This document shows, piece after piece, positions 1 through 8,489 of a DNA stretch of 64,000 bases. The translations under genes were made by a program, and so were the position numbers. Origin of the DNA: Clostridium sp. chh4-2 (GTDB lineage Bacteria > Bacillota > Clostridia > Lachnospirales > Lachnospiraceae); assembly GCF_002899675.1 (NCBI RefSeq), contig NZ_PKUU01000016.1:62001-126000 (forward strand). The letters are read 5' to 3'. The notes under the pieces were generated by a model that saw nothing but the letters and a program-made list of their open reading frames with translations, was not told where the DNA came from and made no database searches. Numbering within the stretch: position 1 is the stretch's first letter; each line of letters begins with the position of its first letter.

Positions 1-623
1 GGCTGGCATATCTGCTGAACAAGAAGTTCAAAGGCAGAGGAATCTACCGGGCGCTGGTGTTATCGCCCTGGGCGGTGGCCGGCGTTATGGTCGGAATTAT
101 CTGGAGCCTGATTCTCGGTGAGACATACGGCGTTTTAAATGACGTGCTTCAGAAGCTGGGCATCATCCAAAGAAATATTTCCTGGTTTTCCAGCGGAAAC
201 CGGGCGATGGCAGCGGCAATTATGGCAAATGTGTGGAGGGGAATTCCATTTTTCACCATCAGCTACATATCGGCGCTTTCCAGTATTTCGGAAGACATCT
301 ATGAATCGGCCAAGATCGATGGAGCCGGAACGGGCGTGATTCTATTTAAAATCACGATTCCGATGATTAAGGATACCATCGTGCTCACAACACTGCTTAG
401 GGCCATCTGGACCTTCAATGCGGTGGACTTGATTTACAGCCTGACTTACGGCGGGCCTAACAACGCAACTATGACGATGCCGCTTTATATCATGCAGATG
501 TTTAAGGGCGAATTGAATTACGGATATGCTTCCGCCCTGGCAGCGATTGCCACATTGATTATGATGGTGGTGGCCTTTATCTATATTACCGGAAGCGGTA
601 TGGGAAAGGAGGAGATGTACTGA
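1..623 (+). CDS. Sugar ABC transporter permease, MalF/UgpA type (5' end outside window)
   Basis: Inner-membrane permease subunit of a carbohydrate ABC importer. The reading frame is open from base 3, so the true start lies upstream and only the C-terminal ~207 residues are here. Several hydrophobic helices are visible, and the cytoplasmic loop that docks on the ATPase (EAA loop) is recognisable as ESAKIDGAG followed by KITIP. The stop overlaps the start of the second permease by one base (TGATG), indicating translational coupling. No ATP-binding subunit is seen in the operon; such CUT1 systems often share a common MsmX/UgpC-type ATPase (family knowledge). The neighbouring GH105 hydrolase suggests a uronic-acid oligosaccharide as substrate (inference). 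Confidence 0.9.
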   Translation, partial: LAYLLNKKFKGRGIYRALVLSPWAVAGVMVGIIWSLILGETYGVLNDVLQKLGIIQRNISWFSSGNRAMAAAIMANVWRGIPFFTISYISALSSISEDIYESAKIDGAGTGVILFKITIPMIKDTIVLTTLLRAIWTFNAVDLIYSLTYGGPNNATMTMPLYIMQMFKGELNYGYASALAAIATLIMMVVAFIYITGSGMGKEEMY

Positions 624-1465
624 TGGATATCAAGCAGAAAAGAAGGATTGCCAGAGTGTTCTGGCTCCATATTCCGCTGGCATTTTTCATTATCATCACG
701 CTGGCGCCATTTTACTGGATTCTGGTCACTTCGTTAAAGACCAGTACAGAAGTTTTTGCCAGGCCGATTACCTACTGGCCGAAGGTGCTCACATTTGAAA
801 ACTATCAATATCTGTTTGCAAAACTGGGATTCAGCAAATATTTCATGAACAGTTTGATCGTATCTGTGTCCACCACATTTATCGTCAGCGTGCTGGCGTT
901 GATCGGCGGATATGCCATGTCCCGTTACCGGTTCAGGGGAAAAGCGTTTGTGTACGTGCTTCTTTTGTTCACGCAGATGTTTCCGGCCGTAGTGCTCATG
1001 ATCCCTCTGTTTGAGACCATGAACAAGCTGCGTTTAATCAATACACTGCCATCTCTGATCATTACCTGTTCCGTAACCAACCTGCCGTTCTGCCTCTTCA
1101 TGATGATGGGATATTACAATTCGATTCCCAGGTCTTTGGAGGAAGCTGCCCAGGTGGACGGAAGTTCCCTGATGGGAGCGGTGTTTAAGATTCTGCTTCC
1201 AACCATGAGGCCCAGCATCGTGGCAACGGGCGCATATGCGTTTATCAATTCCTGGAACGTGTTCATCTATGCAACGGCTTTTATTACGAAAAAAGACAAT
1301 TATACCATTCCTCTGGCGCTGAATGTGTTCCAGGGAGAATTTAACACCAACTATTCGGGTCTGGCGGCCGGCTGTGTGGTAGCCCTCATTCCCGTACTGG
1401 TAATCTTTGCATTTATTCAGAAGAATTTGGCCGGCGGAGCTACAAGCGGAGCGGTTAAAGGCTAG
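623..1465 (+). CDS. Sugar ABC transporter permease, MalG/UgpE type
   Basis: Second membrane subunit of the same carbohydrate importer, 280 residues, which is normal for the MalG family. It starts with a short cytoplasmic tail and one helix (residues ~14-35), then the typical periplasmic stretch and five further helices. The EAA loop is visible near residues 172-195 (EEAAQVDGSS, then KILLPTMRP). The ATG overlaps the previous stop by one base. The solute-binding lipoprotein follows after 40 bp, completing a permease-permease-binding protein order. Substrate cannot be read from the sequence alone. Confidence 0.92.
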   Translation: MDIKQKRRIARVFWLHIPLAFFIIITLAPFYWILVTSLKTSTEVFARPITYWPKVLTFENYQYLFAKLGFSKYFMNSLIVSVSTTFIVSVLALIGGYAMSRYRFRGKAFVYVLLLFTQMFPAVVLMIPLFETMNKLRLINTLPSLIITCSVTNLPFCLFMMMGYYNSIPRSLEEAAQVDGSSLMGAVFKILLPTMRPSIVATGAYAFINSWNVFIYATAFITKKDNYTIPLALNVFQGEFNTNYSGLAAGCVVALIPVLVIFAFIQKNLAGGATSGAVKG

Positions 1466-1505
1466 AAAATATCAAATACCATATTATTTTAAGGAGGACA
1501 ATTCT

Positions 1506-2888
1506 ATGAAAAAGTTATTAGCACTGGCACTGGCATCAGGAATGTTAGTCAGCAGTATCACCGGATGCGGAGGCAAACAGGAGGCGGCACCCAGTTCAAC
1601 CACACCGGGGGCGGCAGGTTCCGAAGCGGCAAAGGAAACCACAAAAACGGCTTCAAAAGACAGAGAAGTAATCGAATTCTGGTTCCATGCGGCGGACGAA
1701 AAGTCCAATGATCTCTATGAGGAAATATTCGCTGATTTCAATAACTCACAGGATTTATATGAGGCCAGATATACGGGATTTGCCAACAAAGATTTCCCGG
1801 ATAAATTCGCCATGGCAATCGCGACCAACACCATGCCCGATGTGGTGAGCCTTGGATTTTCCAACGTTATGACTTATGTGGCTCAGGACGCGCTTGTGGA
1901 TGTGAGCAGCTATTTTGAACAATGGGATGAGGCTTCCAAGATCGCTCCGTCCATGGTTGAAACTTTAAAAGAGCTGGGCGCAGGCAAACTTTACGGAGTT
2001 CCATACAACTATAATCAGGACATTTCCTGGTACAATAAAAAGCTTTTTGAGGAAAATGGAATCGAAGTTCCAAAGACCCAGAAAGAGTTCCTGGAGCTCT
2101 GCGAGAAATATGCAAATCCGGATGCAGGAACGTATTTCTACAGCCTGAGAGGCGTTAAACCGTATGATAACCTGCTGGGCTGGATCTTTACATATGCCGA
2201 CGGCGGCGGATACGGCGGTTCTTATTTCGATGAAAACGGAACCTGTATTATCAATAAACCTGAATTCGTGGAAGCCCTTGACGCCTATGCATCCATCTAT
2301 AAAAACAGCTGGGTATCAGGAGACTGCGTAAATAACGGATTCAATGAGATGGTGGCTGAATTCGGTTCCCAGACGGCGATGTACATCACCCATAACTCCT
2401 CTTCCAGATCCTCTCATGTGAGCAACTTAGGAGACGGCAATTTCGATGCGGCGAAATGCCTTGCAAATGATGAAGGAAGATATTACACATCAGCAATCCA
2501 GCCTCAGATCTACTCTGTAACCAATACAAAAGGACAGGACGCAGATTATACAGGCGCATTTGAGCTCTGCAAATACTTATCAAGCGCATCAACCGTAGAA
2601 AAGATTTCCATGCATTTGGGAAGAATTCCGGTTAACTCAGATAACTATGAAAACCAGTGGTTTAAGGAAGATAAGTTCATGCCTTTATATCAGGAAATCA
2701 TGACAGACGAGAACTTTATCCAGATTCAGAACCCATACTGGCTGACCTCTTACTTTAACTTTATCAACAATGATATGACCGCTGATTTCCAGGCAGTTCT
2801 GTTGGGAGACATGACATCACAGGAAGCCCTCGATAAATGGGCAGCATTCCTGACAGAAGAGCAGGCCGCTTATAAACAAAACCAATAA
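1506..2888 (+). CDS. Extracellular sugar-binding lipoprotein of ABC transporter
   Basis: Solute-binding protein (family 1) of the preceding importer, 460 residues. I chose ATG 1506 over an upstream in-frame start at 1407 because AAGGAGGA lies 8 bases before it and because it begins a proper lipoprotein signal: MKK, a hydrophobic stretch, then the lipobox ITGC with Cys21 as the lipidated residue. A Ser/Thr/Ala/Gly-rich linker follows (residues ~26-50), then the two-lobe binding fold starting at EVIEFWFHAA. The protein is anchored outside the membrane and delivers the sugar to the permeases. Its stop codon touches the next gene, so all are one operon. Confidence 0.93.
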   Translation: MKKLLALALASGMLVSSITGCGGKQEAAPSSTTPGAAGSEAAKETTKTASKDREVIEFWFHAADEKSNDLYEEIFADFNNSQDLYEARYTGFANKDFPDKFAMAIATNTMPDVVSLGFSNVMTYVAQDALVDVSSYFEQWDEASKIAPSMVETLKELGAGKLYGVPYNYNQDISWYNKKLFEENGIEVPKTQKEFLELCEKYANPDAGTYFYSLRGVKPYDNLLGWIFTYADGGGYGGSYFDENGTCIINKPEFVEALDAYASIYKNSWVSGDCVNNGFNEMVAEFGSQTAMYITHNSSSRSSHVSNLGDGNFDAAKCLANDEGRYYTSAIQPQIYSVTNTKGQDADYTGAFELCKYLSSASTVEKISMHLGRIPVNSDNYENQWFKEDKFMPLYQEIMTDENFIQIQNPYWLTSYFNFINNDMTADFQAVLLGDMTSQEALDKWAAFLTEEQAAYKQNQ

Positions 2889-2902
2889 TGGAGGATGTTT
2901 CG

Positions 2903-4942
2903 ATGAATGAACAGGTTCTGCTGTTCCAAGATGATTTTTCATCCTTTAAAATAGGCCCATTTCCATACGATCCGGATCATTCCGCAATGGGGGAGTACCA
3001 TTACTATCCCGTAAAAGGTTATACCGGCCAGTGGTATGATCCGATCGTATGTACCAATTACCGCGGTCCAAGCTGGCTGGTCACCGAGATGAACGGTGTC
3101 AAATACATGGAGCAGATGCGGGTCAGGAATCCTCTGACCCGCGGGGTTTGCCCCGTACTGGCGGCCGGAGAGGATGACTGGGAAGATTATGAAGCCGGCG
3201 TCAGAGTCAGGGCGCTGGATACGAAAGAAGAAACAGGGCTTCTGTTCCGCTATCATACATCTTTGATGCATTACGCATTTTACCTTTGCGGACAGAAAGC
3301 GCAGATTTGGAAAATTGAGAAGAAAAACAGAACGCTGTTGGCCGAGACCGATTATCCGTATAACTGCGATTCCTATTATGATTTGAAAGTGATCTGCAAA
3401 GGCAGCCGGTTTACCTGCTCTGTAAACGGCGAAGAAGTGCTGGAAACAGAGGACGGGCGCTACCGATACGGAAAAATAGGGCTGTCCAGCTATATGCCGG
3501 CTCAGTTTACCGGCGTATGGGTGAAAACAGACCGGGATAGCTACGAAACGCTATTGAAAAAAAGAGCCGCATATCAGAAACGGCTGGCTGAAAAAAGGCA
3601 GAAATACGCCCGGCCGAAGCTTCATAAAGTCATCGATCTGCAAAATTACGGCGCCGCAAGGCAGGTGCGTTTCGGCCATCTGACGGGCGGGAACACCTGG
3701 TATTTTGTGATGGCCCAGCACCAGAAACGGGTGTTTAAGGACCGTTATTCGGTAATCAGCTGCCTGACGGCGGTCAACATGGAAAACGGAAACATCTTGT
3801 GGCAGATTGGAGAGCCGTCTGAGTTAAAGGACAACCAGAATGTGACGGCCGACCTGCCGTTCCAGGTTTATGATATCGACAATGACGGTGCGGATGAAGT
3901 GATCGTTTCCAGGGATTTTAAGCTGATGATCTTAAACGGGCGCACCGGAGAGGTGATCCGGTATGTGGATACACCATACAATGAAGACCCGGCGGATCAG
4001 ATTCTGGGCATTGAATTTCAAAAGCATGCATTTGACCGGGTGAATGTGGACGCGATCCGTATTGTCAACGTATCGGGCAATGAGCGGCCGTCGGACATCA
4101 TGATCAAGGACCGCTATGCGAGAATCTGGGTTTACGACAGCATGCTGAACTTAAAATGGAAGTTTAACCACAACAATACCGGCCATTTTCCATATGCTTA
4201 TGATTTCAATGGAGACGGAAAAGATGAGATTTTCAGCTGCTATAACATGATTAGCAGCGACGGAAAACTGATCTGGCAGCTTCCCATCGACAGGGATCAT
4301 ACGGACGAGATCATTGTAGGGCAGTTTGACCCCGATGAAGAGGAACAGATTGCCATCGTGTCCGGTTGGGAAGGGTTCATGATCGTTGACAAACAGGGCA
4401 ATATAAAAGTCCGTGATATCAACGGACACGGCCAGAGAATCAGCACAGCAAATTACTGCCCTGAGAGAAAAGGACTTGAGATATGCACCACGACCTATTG
4501 GGAATACCAGGGTATCGTCTATCTCTATGACTGCAAAGGCAACGAAATCTGGCATAGAGAGGACGGAAGCAATGGCAATATCATCGCTCCGGTAAACTGG
4601 CAGGGCGACGGAACCGAGCTGATTCTGTTAAACGGCAATGTGAAGTTTGGAGGCATGATGGACGGCGACGGGGATGTGGTTGTTTCCTTCCCGGACGACG
4701 GCCACCCGGATCTTTGTGCGGAAGTGATCGATCTTACCGGTGACAAAAGGGATGAGATCGTGCTGTGGGATGCGGAGAAGATGTATATTTACACCCAGGA
4801 CCGGGCGTGTGACCGGGAAGACGGTTTGGAATATGCGCCGGAAAAATATCCGCATTATAACGCATCAAATTACAGGGGAGAATTCTCCTTTGCCCGATGG
4901 GTAGAAAAAGAGAAGGACAGGAAGGGGACTTATGGTTTTTGA
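2903..4942 (+). CDS. Cytoplasmic two-domain protein: concanavalin-like N-terminus and FG-GAP beta-propeller
   Basis: Unrecognised large protein, 679 residues from ATG 2903, which has GGAGG 8 bases upstream; an in-frame ATG at 2888 lacks a ribosome site. No signal peptide, so it should be cytoplasmic. Residues ~1-215 look like a jelly-roll/concanavalin-like fold (DDFSSF start, repeated short strands). Residues ~250-660 carry FG-GAP-type calcium loops such as DIDNDGADE, DFNGDGKDE and DLTGDKRDE, as in seven- or eight-bladed propellers and in rhamnogalacturonan lyases of family PL11. Position between the sugar-binding lipoprotein and the GH105 hydrolase suggests an oligosaccharide lyase or glycan-binding role (inference). 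Catalytic residues could not be assigned. Confidence 0.6.
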   Translation: MNEQVLLFQDDFSSFKIGPFPYDPDHSAMGEYHYYPVKGYTGQWYDPIVCTNYRGPSWLVTEMNGVKYMEQMRVRNPLTRGVCPVLAAGEDDWEDYEAGVRVRALDTKEETGLLFRYHTSLMHYAFYLCGQKAQIWKIEKKNRTLLAETDYPYNCDSYYDLKVICKGSRFTCSVNGEEVLETEDGRYRYGKIGLSSYMPAQFTGVWVKTDRDSYETLLKKRAAYQKRLAEKRQKYARPKLHKVIDLQNYGAARQVRFGHLTGGNTWYFVMAQHQKRVFKDRYSVISCLTAVNMENGNILWQIGEPSELKDNQNVTADLPFQVYDIDNDGADEVIVSRDFKLMILNGRTGEVIRYVDTPYNEDPADQILGIEFQKHAFDRVNVDAIRIVNVSGNERPSDIMIKDRYARIWVYDSMLNLKWKFNHNNTGHFPYAYDFNGDGKDEIFSCYNMISSDGKLIWQLPIDRDHTDEIIVGQFDPDEEEQIAIVSGWEGFMIVDKQGNIKVRDINGHGQRISTANYCPERKGLEICTTTYWEYQGIVYLYDCKGNEIWHREDGSNGNIIAPVNWQGDGTELILLNGNVKFGGMMDGDGDVVVSFPDDGHPDLCAEVIDLTGDKRDEIVLWDAEKMYIYTQDRACDREDGLEYAPEKYPHYNASNYRGEFSFARWVEKEKDRKGTYGF

Positions 4943-6032
4943 TGTATATTTTTCAGAATATTTAAAGCAGTTCAATGAGATGGAGCTGGACCGCTGGAAT
5001 TACCATTACGGCTGCGTGCTGACCGGAGCAAAATATCTGTACGAGGTGACCGGGAAAGAGGAATACCTGGAAGCCATATTAAACTTCGGAAGAAAGTATG
5101 TGGACGAAAATGGAGTGATCATAGGATTTAAGGCCGAAGAGCAGAATGTGGATCTGATGGCCAGCGGCGGACTTTTATATTTTTTATATGACCAGACCGG
5201 AGAAGAAAAATACATAAAAGGGATCCATAACATTATGGAGGTTTTAAGAAACCAGCCCAGAACCAGCACCGGGAATTTCTGGCATAAGAAGATCTATCCA
5301 TATCAGGTGTGGCTGGACGGTTTATATATGGTACAACCGTTTTATATGGAATATGAAAAACGGTTTAACCACAAAGAAAATTATTCCGACACTTTAAACC
5401 AGTTTAAAAATGTGAGAAAATATCTTTACGACGAGGAAAAACACCTGTACTATCACGCTTATGACGAAAAGAAGGTGATGATCTGGGCCGATAAGGAAAC
5501 CGGACTTTCCCCCAGCTTCTGGCTCAGGTCTATGGGATGGTATCTGATGGCTCTCTGCGACTGCTATGAGATATCTGATGATTTTGAGGCTAAGGTGGTG
5601 CTGGGAAGTCTTTTGAGAGAAGCCATTGACGGAATCCTCCCTTATCAGGACAAAAAGTCAGGACTGTTTTACCAGCTGATAGACCGGGCTGATTTAAAAG
5701 ACAATTATCTGGAAACCTCGGGCTCGGCCATGGTGGCTTATGCCATATTAAAAGGCTGCCGCCTGGGCATATTGGACAAGGAAAAATACTTAAAAACAGG
5801 AGAATTTATTCTGGCTTCCATAGAAGCGCTGAAGGCGGATATACAGGATGGGGAAATCCATCTGACCGGAACCTGCGCAAGCGCCGGACTTGGGCCGAAA
5901 GACGAGAGGGACGGAAGTCCTGAGTATTATCTGAGCGAAGCCGTGAAAGATGACAATGCCCATGGGGTTGCAACCTGCATGATGGCATACAGCGAATGGC
6001 TGAAAATCAGGGATCATTGGAGGGCGAAATGA
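4932..6032 (+). CDS. GH105 family unsaturated uronyl (rhamnogalacturonyl) hydrolase
   Basis: Glycoside hydrolase of 366 residues that hydrates the 4,5-unsaturated uronic acid left at the non-reducing end by polysaccharide lyases, releasing the rest of the oligosaccharide. The (alpha/alpha)6 barrel pattern is seen, with the family hallmark WLDGLYM at residues 127-133; Asp129 matches the catalytic Asp143 of Bacillus subtilis YteR. No signal peptide, so it works in the cytoplasm after import. The ATG overlaps the previous gene by 11 bp and a GGGG-type ribosome site precedes it. It ties this operon to lyase products of pectin-like or ulvan-like polymers; which one is not decided by sequence. Confidence 0.85.
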   Translation: MVFDVYFSEYLKQFNEMELDRWNYHYGCVLTGAKYLYEVTGKEEYLEAILNFGRKYVDENGVIIGFKAEEQNVDLMASGGLLYFLYDQTGEEKYIKGIHNIMEVLRNQPRTSTGNFWHKKIYPYQVWLDGLYMVQPFYMEYEKRFNHKENYSDTLNQFKNVRKYLYDEEKHLYYHAYDEKKVMIWADKETGLSPSFWLRSMGWYLMALCDCYEISDDFEAKVVLGSLLREAIDGILPYQDKKSGLFYQLIDRADLKDNYLETSGSAMVAYAILKGCRLGILDKEKYLKTGEFILASIEALKADIQDGEIHLTGTCASAGLGPKDERDGSPEYYLSEAVKDDNAHGVATCMMAYSEWLKIRDHWRAK

Positions 6033-6997
6033 CAAAACGTGAACGGATTTACGGTTTAATAGAAGGAAAAGAGATCGACCGCTGCCCGGCCGGGTTCTGG
6101 ATTCATTTCCCGCAGGAATGCCAGTATGGGGAAGCGGCGGTAAAGGCCCATATCGATTTTATGAATCATACGGACACGGATATTTTAAAGGTCATGAATG
6201 AAAATATCCTGTACGACGGCGAGAGCAAAATCATGTGCCTCAACGATATTAAGAAATTCCGCGGTTTCTCCAGAAAGGATGATATTTTCCGGGATCAGAT
6301 GGAGATCATCAAGAGAATTTCCGACTGTTCGAAAGCAGAATATCCAATTCTGGCTACCATTCACGGCCTGTTGGCATCCGCATTTCATGAAACTGGATTT
6401 TCAGGGAATTTCACCAGCATGGGGTACTGCCTGGCGCTTTTCTGCCGGGAACGCCCGAATGAGATGAAACAGGTGTTTGAAACCATAGCGGAAACGCTGA
6501 TGGAGTTTGTGGACTGTTCTCTGGAAGCTGGGGCGGAAGGCATTTTCTATGCGGCTCTGGGCGGAGAAAAACGGTATTTTACAGATGAAGAATATGAGGA
6601 ATTTGTGATCCCATATGAACTGAAGATCTATGACTATATTAAGGAGAAGACAAAATTCGACGTTCTTCATATCTGTAAAAGCGGAATCGGATTCGACCGC
6701 TATGTGAAGTTAAAGCCTACGATTGTGAACTGGGGAGTGTATACCAACCAATTCAGCCTGACAGAAGGCTGCAAACTGTTTGAGGACAGCATTATCCTGG
6801 GCGGGTTCCCGGATCGTTCCGGCGTTTTAGTGGACGGTACGGAAGAGGAGATCGCAGAGCATACCAGAAAAGTTTTGGAGGAAATGAAGGGAAGGCGGTT
6901 TATCGTTGGTTCGGACTGCACCCTCCCAACCGAGATTTCCTATGACAGAATCAAACATGTGGTGGAAGCGGTGGAGAGACTGGAAGCATGCAGATAA
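6029..6997 (+). CDS. URO-D superfamily protein, zinc methyltransferase (MtaA/CmuA)-like
   Basis: Member of the uroporphyrinogen decarboxylase superfamily, 322 residues. ATG 6029 is preferred (GGAGGG 5 bases upstream, ATGA overlap with the GH105 stop). True HemE enzymes lack zinc, but this protein shows the zinc-ligand pattern of methylcobalamin:CoM-type methyltransferases: LHIC (His214, Cys216) and GSDC (Cys297). That makes a methyl-transfer role more likely than heme synthesis (inference from family knowledge). No corrinoid protein or other heme genes are present. In an uronic-acid operon it might remove a methyl group from a methoxylated sugar, but the acceptor is unknown. The stop overlaps the next start by 10 bp. 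Confidence 0.7.
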   Translation: MTKRERIYGLIEGKEIDRCPAGFWIHFPQECQYGEAAVKAHIDFMNHTDTDILKVMNENILYDGESKIMCLNDIKKFRGFSRKDDIFRDQMEIIKRISDCSKAEYPILATIHGLLASAFHETGFSGNFTSMGYCLALFCRERPNEMKQVFETIAETLMEFVDCSLEAGAEGIFYAALGGEKRYFTDEEYEEFVIPYELKIYDYIKEKTKFDVLHICKSGIGFDRYVKLKPTIVNWGVYTNQFSLTEGCKLFEDSIILGGFPDRSGVLVDGTEEEIAEHTRKVLEEMKGRRFIVGSDCTLPTEISYDRIKHVVEAVERLEACR

Positions 6998-8307
6998 GAG
7001 AATGGATTGAAAAAAACAGGGACAGCATCATCCGGGATGTCTGTTCCCTGGTGGAAATTAAAAGCGTCAGCAGCCCTGGTGAGGGCGGCTGGCCTTTTGG
7101 TACCGGATGCAGGCAGGTGCTTTTAAAAGCCCTTTCCCTGGCGGAAGAAAACGGCCTGGAAACCGAAAATCATGAAAATTACTGCGGAAGCGCGGTTCTT
7201 AAAGGAGAAAGCGAAGAGGAACTGGGATTCTTTTCCCATCTGGACGTGGTTCCCGAAGGAAACGACTGGACCAAGACCAAACCCTATGAACCTCTCGTGG
7301 CGGATGGCTGGATCTATGGACGGGGAAGCGCCGACAATAAAGGGCCGGCGGTGGCCGCTCTTTACGCAATGAAATATTTTAAAGAAAACGGGATTTCCCT
7401 GCGCCATACGCTCCGGCAGTTTTACGGCTGCGATGAAGAGCGGGGAATGGAGGATATGGGGTATTACCTGAAAGCCCATAAACCGCCTGTTTTTTCTCTG
7501 GTTCCTGACGCGGCATTTCCTGTCTGCTGCGGGGAAAAAGGAAGATATCAGATTGTGTGTGAAGCGCAGATATCGAATGATATCCTGTCAGTAAAAGGCG
7601 GAGAAGGAATCAATTCGGTTCCTGCCCATGCGGAAATCTCATTAAAGGAAAAAAAGGTTACGGCTGACGGAAAAGCCGCTCATGCTGCAAAGCCGGAAAC
7701 CGGAGATAACGCTATTGTGAAGCTTAGCGGCCTTCTGGTTCAGAATCATCTGCTGGGTGAAGCGGACGAAACCGTATTCCGGTTTTTATGGGAAGGATTA
7801 TCCGACTACAACGGATCAGGCCTTCATATCAGCTGTGAAGATGAGGATTCAGGGCCGCTGACAATTGCAGCCACGATGATCGAACACACAGAGGATGTCA
7901 TGCGCCTGTTTTTGGATCTGCGCTATCCGGTTACCGCCGATACGGAAATGATCGAATCAGGATTTAAAAATACAGCGGAGCATTACGGCTGGAACGTCAT
8001 AAAGATGGATCACAATCCTTCCTTTTACATGGATAAGGAAAATGAAACGGTTAAGCTGCTGACTGAAATCTGCAGCCGGGTATACGGCCGCAAGTTTGAA
8101 CCCTATTGTATGGGCGGCGGAACCTATGCCAGAAAGCTTCCCAATGCGGTCGGATACGGCCCGGGTCTTTCCTATCAAAAGAAGCCTTGTGAGGACGGTC
8201 ACGGAAAAGGCCATCAGCCGGATGAATGCGTGTGTATTGAAAACCTGGTAAATGCGGTTGAAATCTATATTCATGCCATTATGGAGCTGGATAAATTGAT
8301 TCCATAA
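6988..8307 (+). CDS. M20 family metallopeptidase, PepV/Sapep-like dipeptidase
   Basis: Di-zinc aminoacyl peptidase of 439 residues, close to the usual 440-470 of PepV-like enzymes. Metal and catalytic motifs are visible: HLDVVP (His84, Asp86), the bridging Asp in RGSADNKG (Asp116), and the catalytic/ligand pair CDEE (Glu150, Glu151) where most relatives have TDEE. A lid domain is inserted at ~190-330 and the final histidine motif is in GHGKGHQPDE. It overlaps the URO-D gene by 10 bp and ends the first operon. A peptidase in a sugar operon hints that the substrate carries an amide- or amino-acid-linked group (inference), though it may simply be co-transcribed. Confidence 0.85.
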   Translation: MQIREWIEKNRDSIIRDVCSLVEIKSVSSPGEGGWPFGTGCRQVLLKALSLAEENGLETENHENYCGSAVLKGESEEELGFFSHLDVVPEGNDWTKTKPYEPLVADGWIYGRGSADNKGPAVAALYAMKYFKENGISLRHTLRQFYGCDEERGMEDMGYYLKAHKPPVFSLVPDAAFPVCCGEKGRYQIVCEAQISNDILSVKGGEGINSVPAHAEISLKEKKVTADGKAAHAAKPETGDNAIVKLSGLLVQNHLLGEADETVFRFLWEGLSDYNGSGLHISCEDEDSGPLTIAATMIEHTEDVMRLFLDLRYPVTADTEMIESGFKNTAEHYGWNVIKMDHNPSFYMDKENETVKLLTEICSRVYGRKFEPYCMGGGTYARKLPNAVGYGPGLSYQKKPCEDGHGKGHQPDECVCIENLVNAVEIYIHAIMELDKLIP

Positions 8308-8395
8308 ATATTGCGGTCAAATCGGCCATATGATATAAATATTCAGAACGCTTTCAAATGGAATATCTATATTGAAAATTCCGTTCAAAAGAAAA

Positions 8396-8424
8396 TTGAA
8401 AATAAGATACAAAAAGGGTATAAT
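8396..8424 (+). promoter_or_regulatory. Sigma-A-type promoter for the Gfo/Idh/MocA gene
   Basis: TTGAAA at 8396-8401 and TATAAT at 8419-8424 with a 17-bp spacer, a near-consensus housekeeping promoter 65 bp upstream of the oxidoreductase start. The -10 element lies inside the left arm of the hairpin at 8411-8447, so promoter and terminator-like structure occupy the same DNA. Confidence 0.65.
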
Positions 8425-8447
8425 CTTAATTAGATTGTACCTTTTTT
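8411..8447 (+). terminator. Intrinsic terminator-like hairpin after the first operon
   Basis: Arms AAAAAGGGTATAATCT and AGATTGTACCTTTTT pair with one bulge and one G-T pair around a short AATT-type loop, ending in six T residues. It lies 104 bp after the M20 stop and would end the sugar operon. It overlaps a good promoter, so it could be partly a coincidence of that sequence. Confidence 0.55.
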
Positions 8448-8489
8448 GCATTTCGTACATAAAAACAGAATATCGGAGGTTGAAGATCA

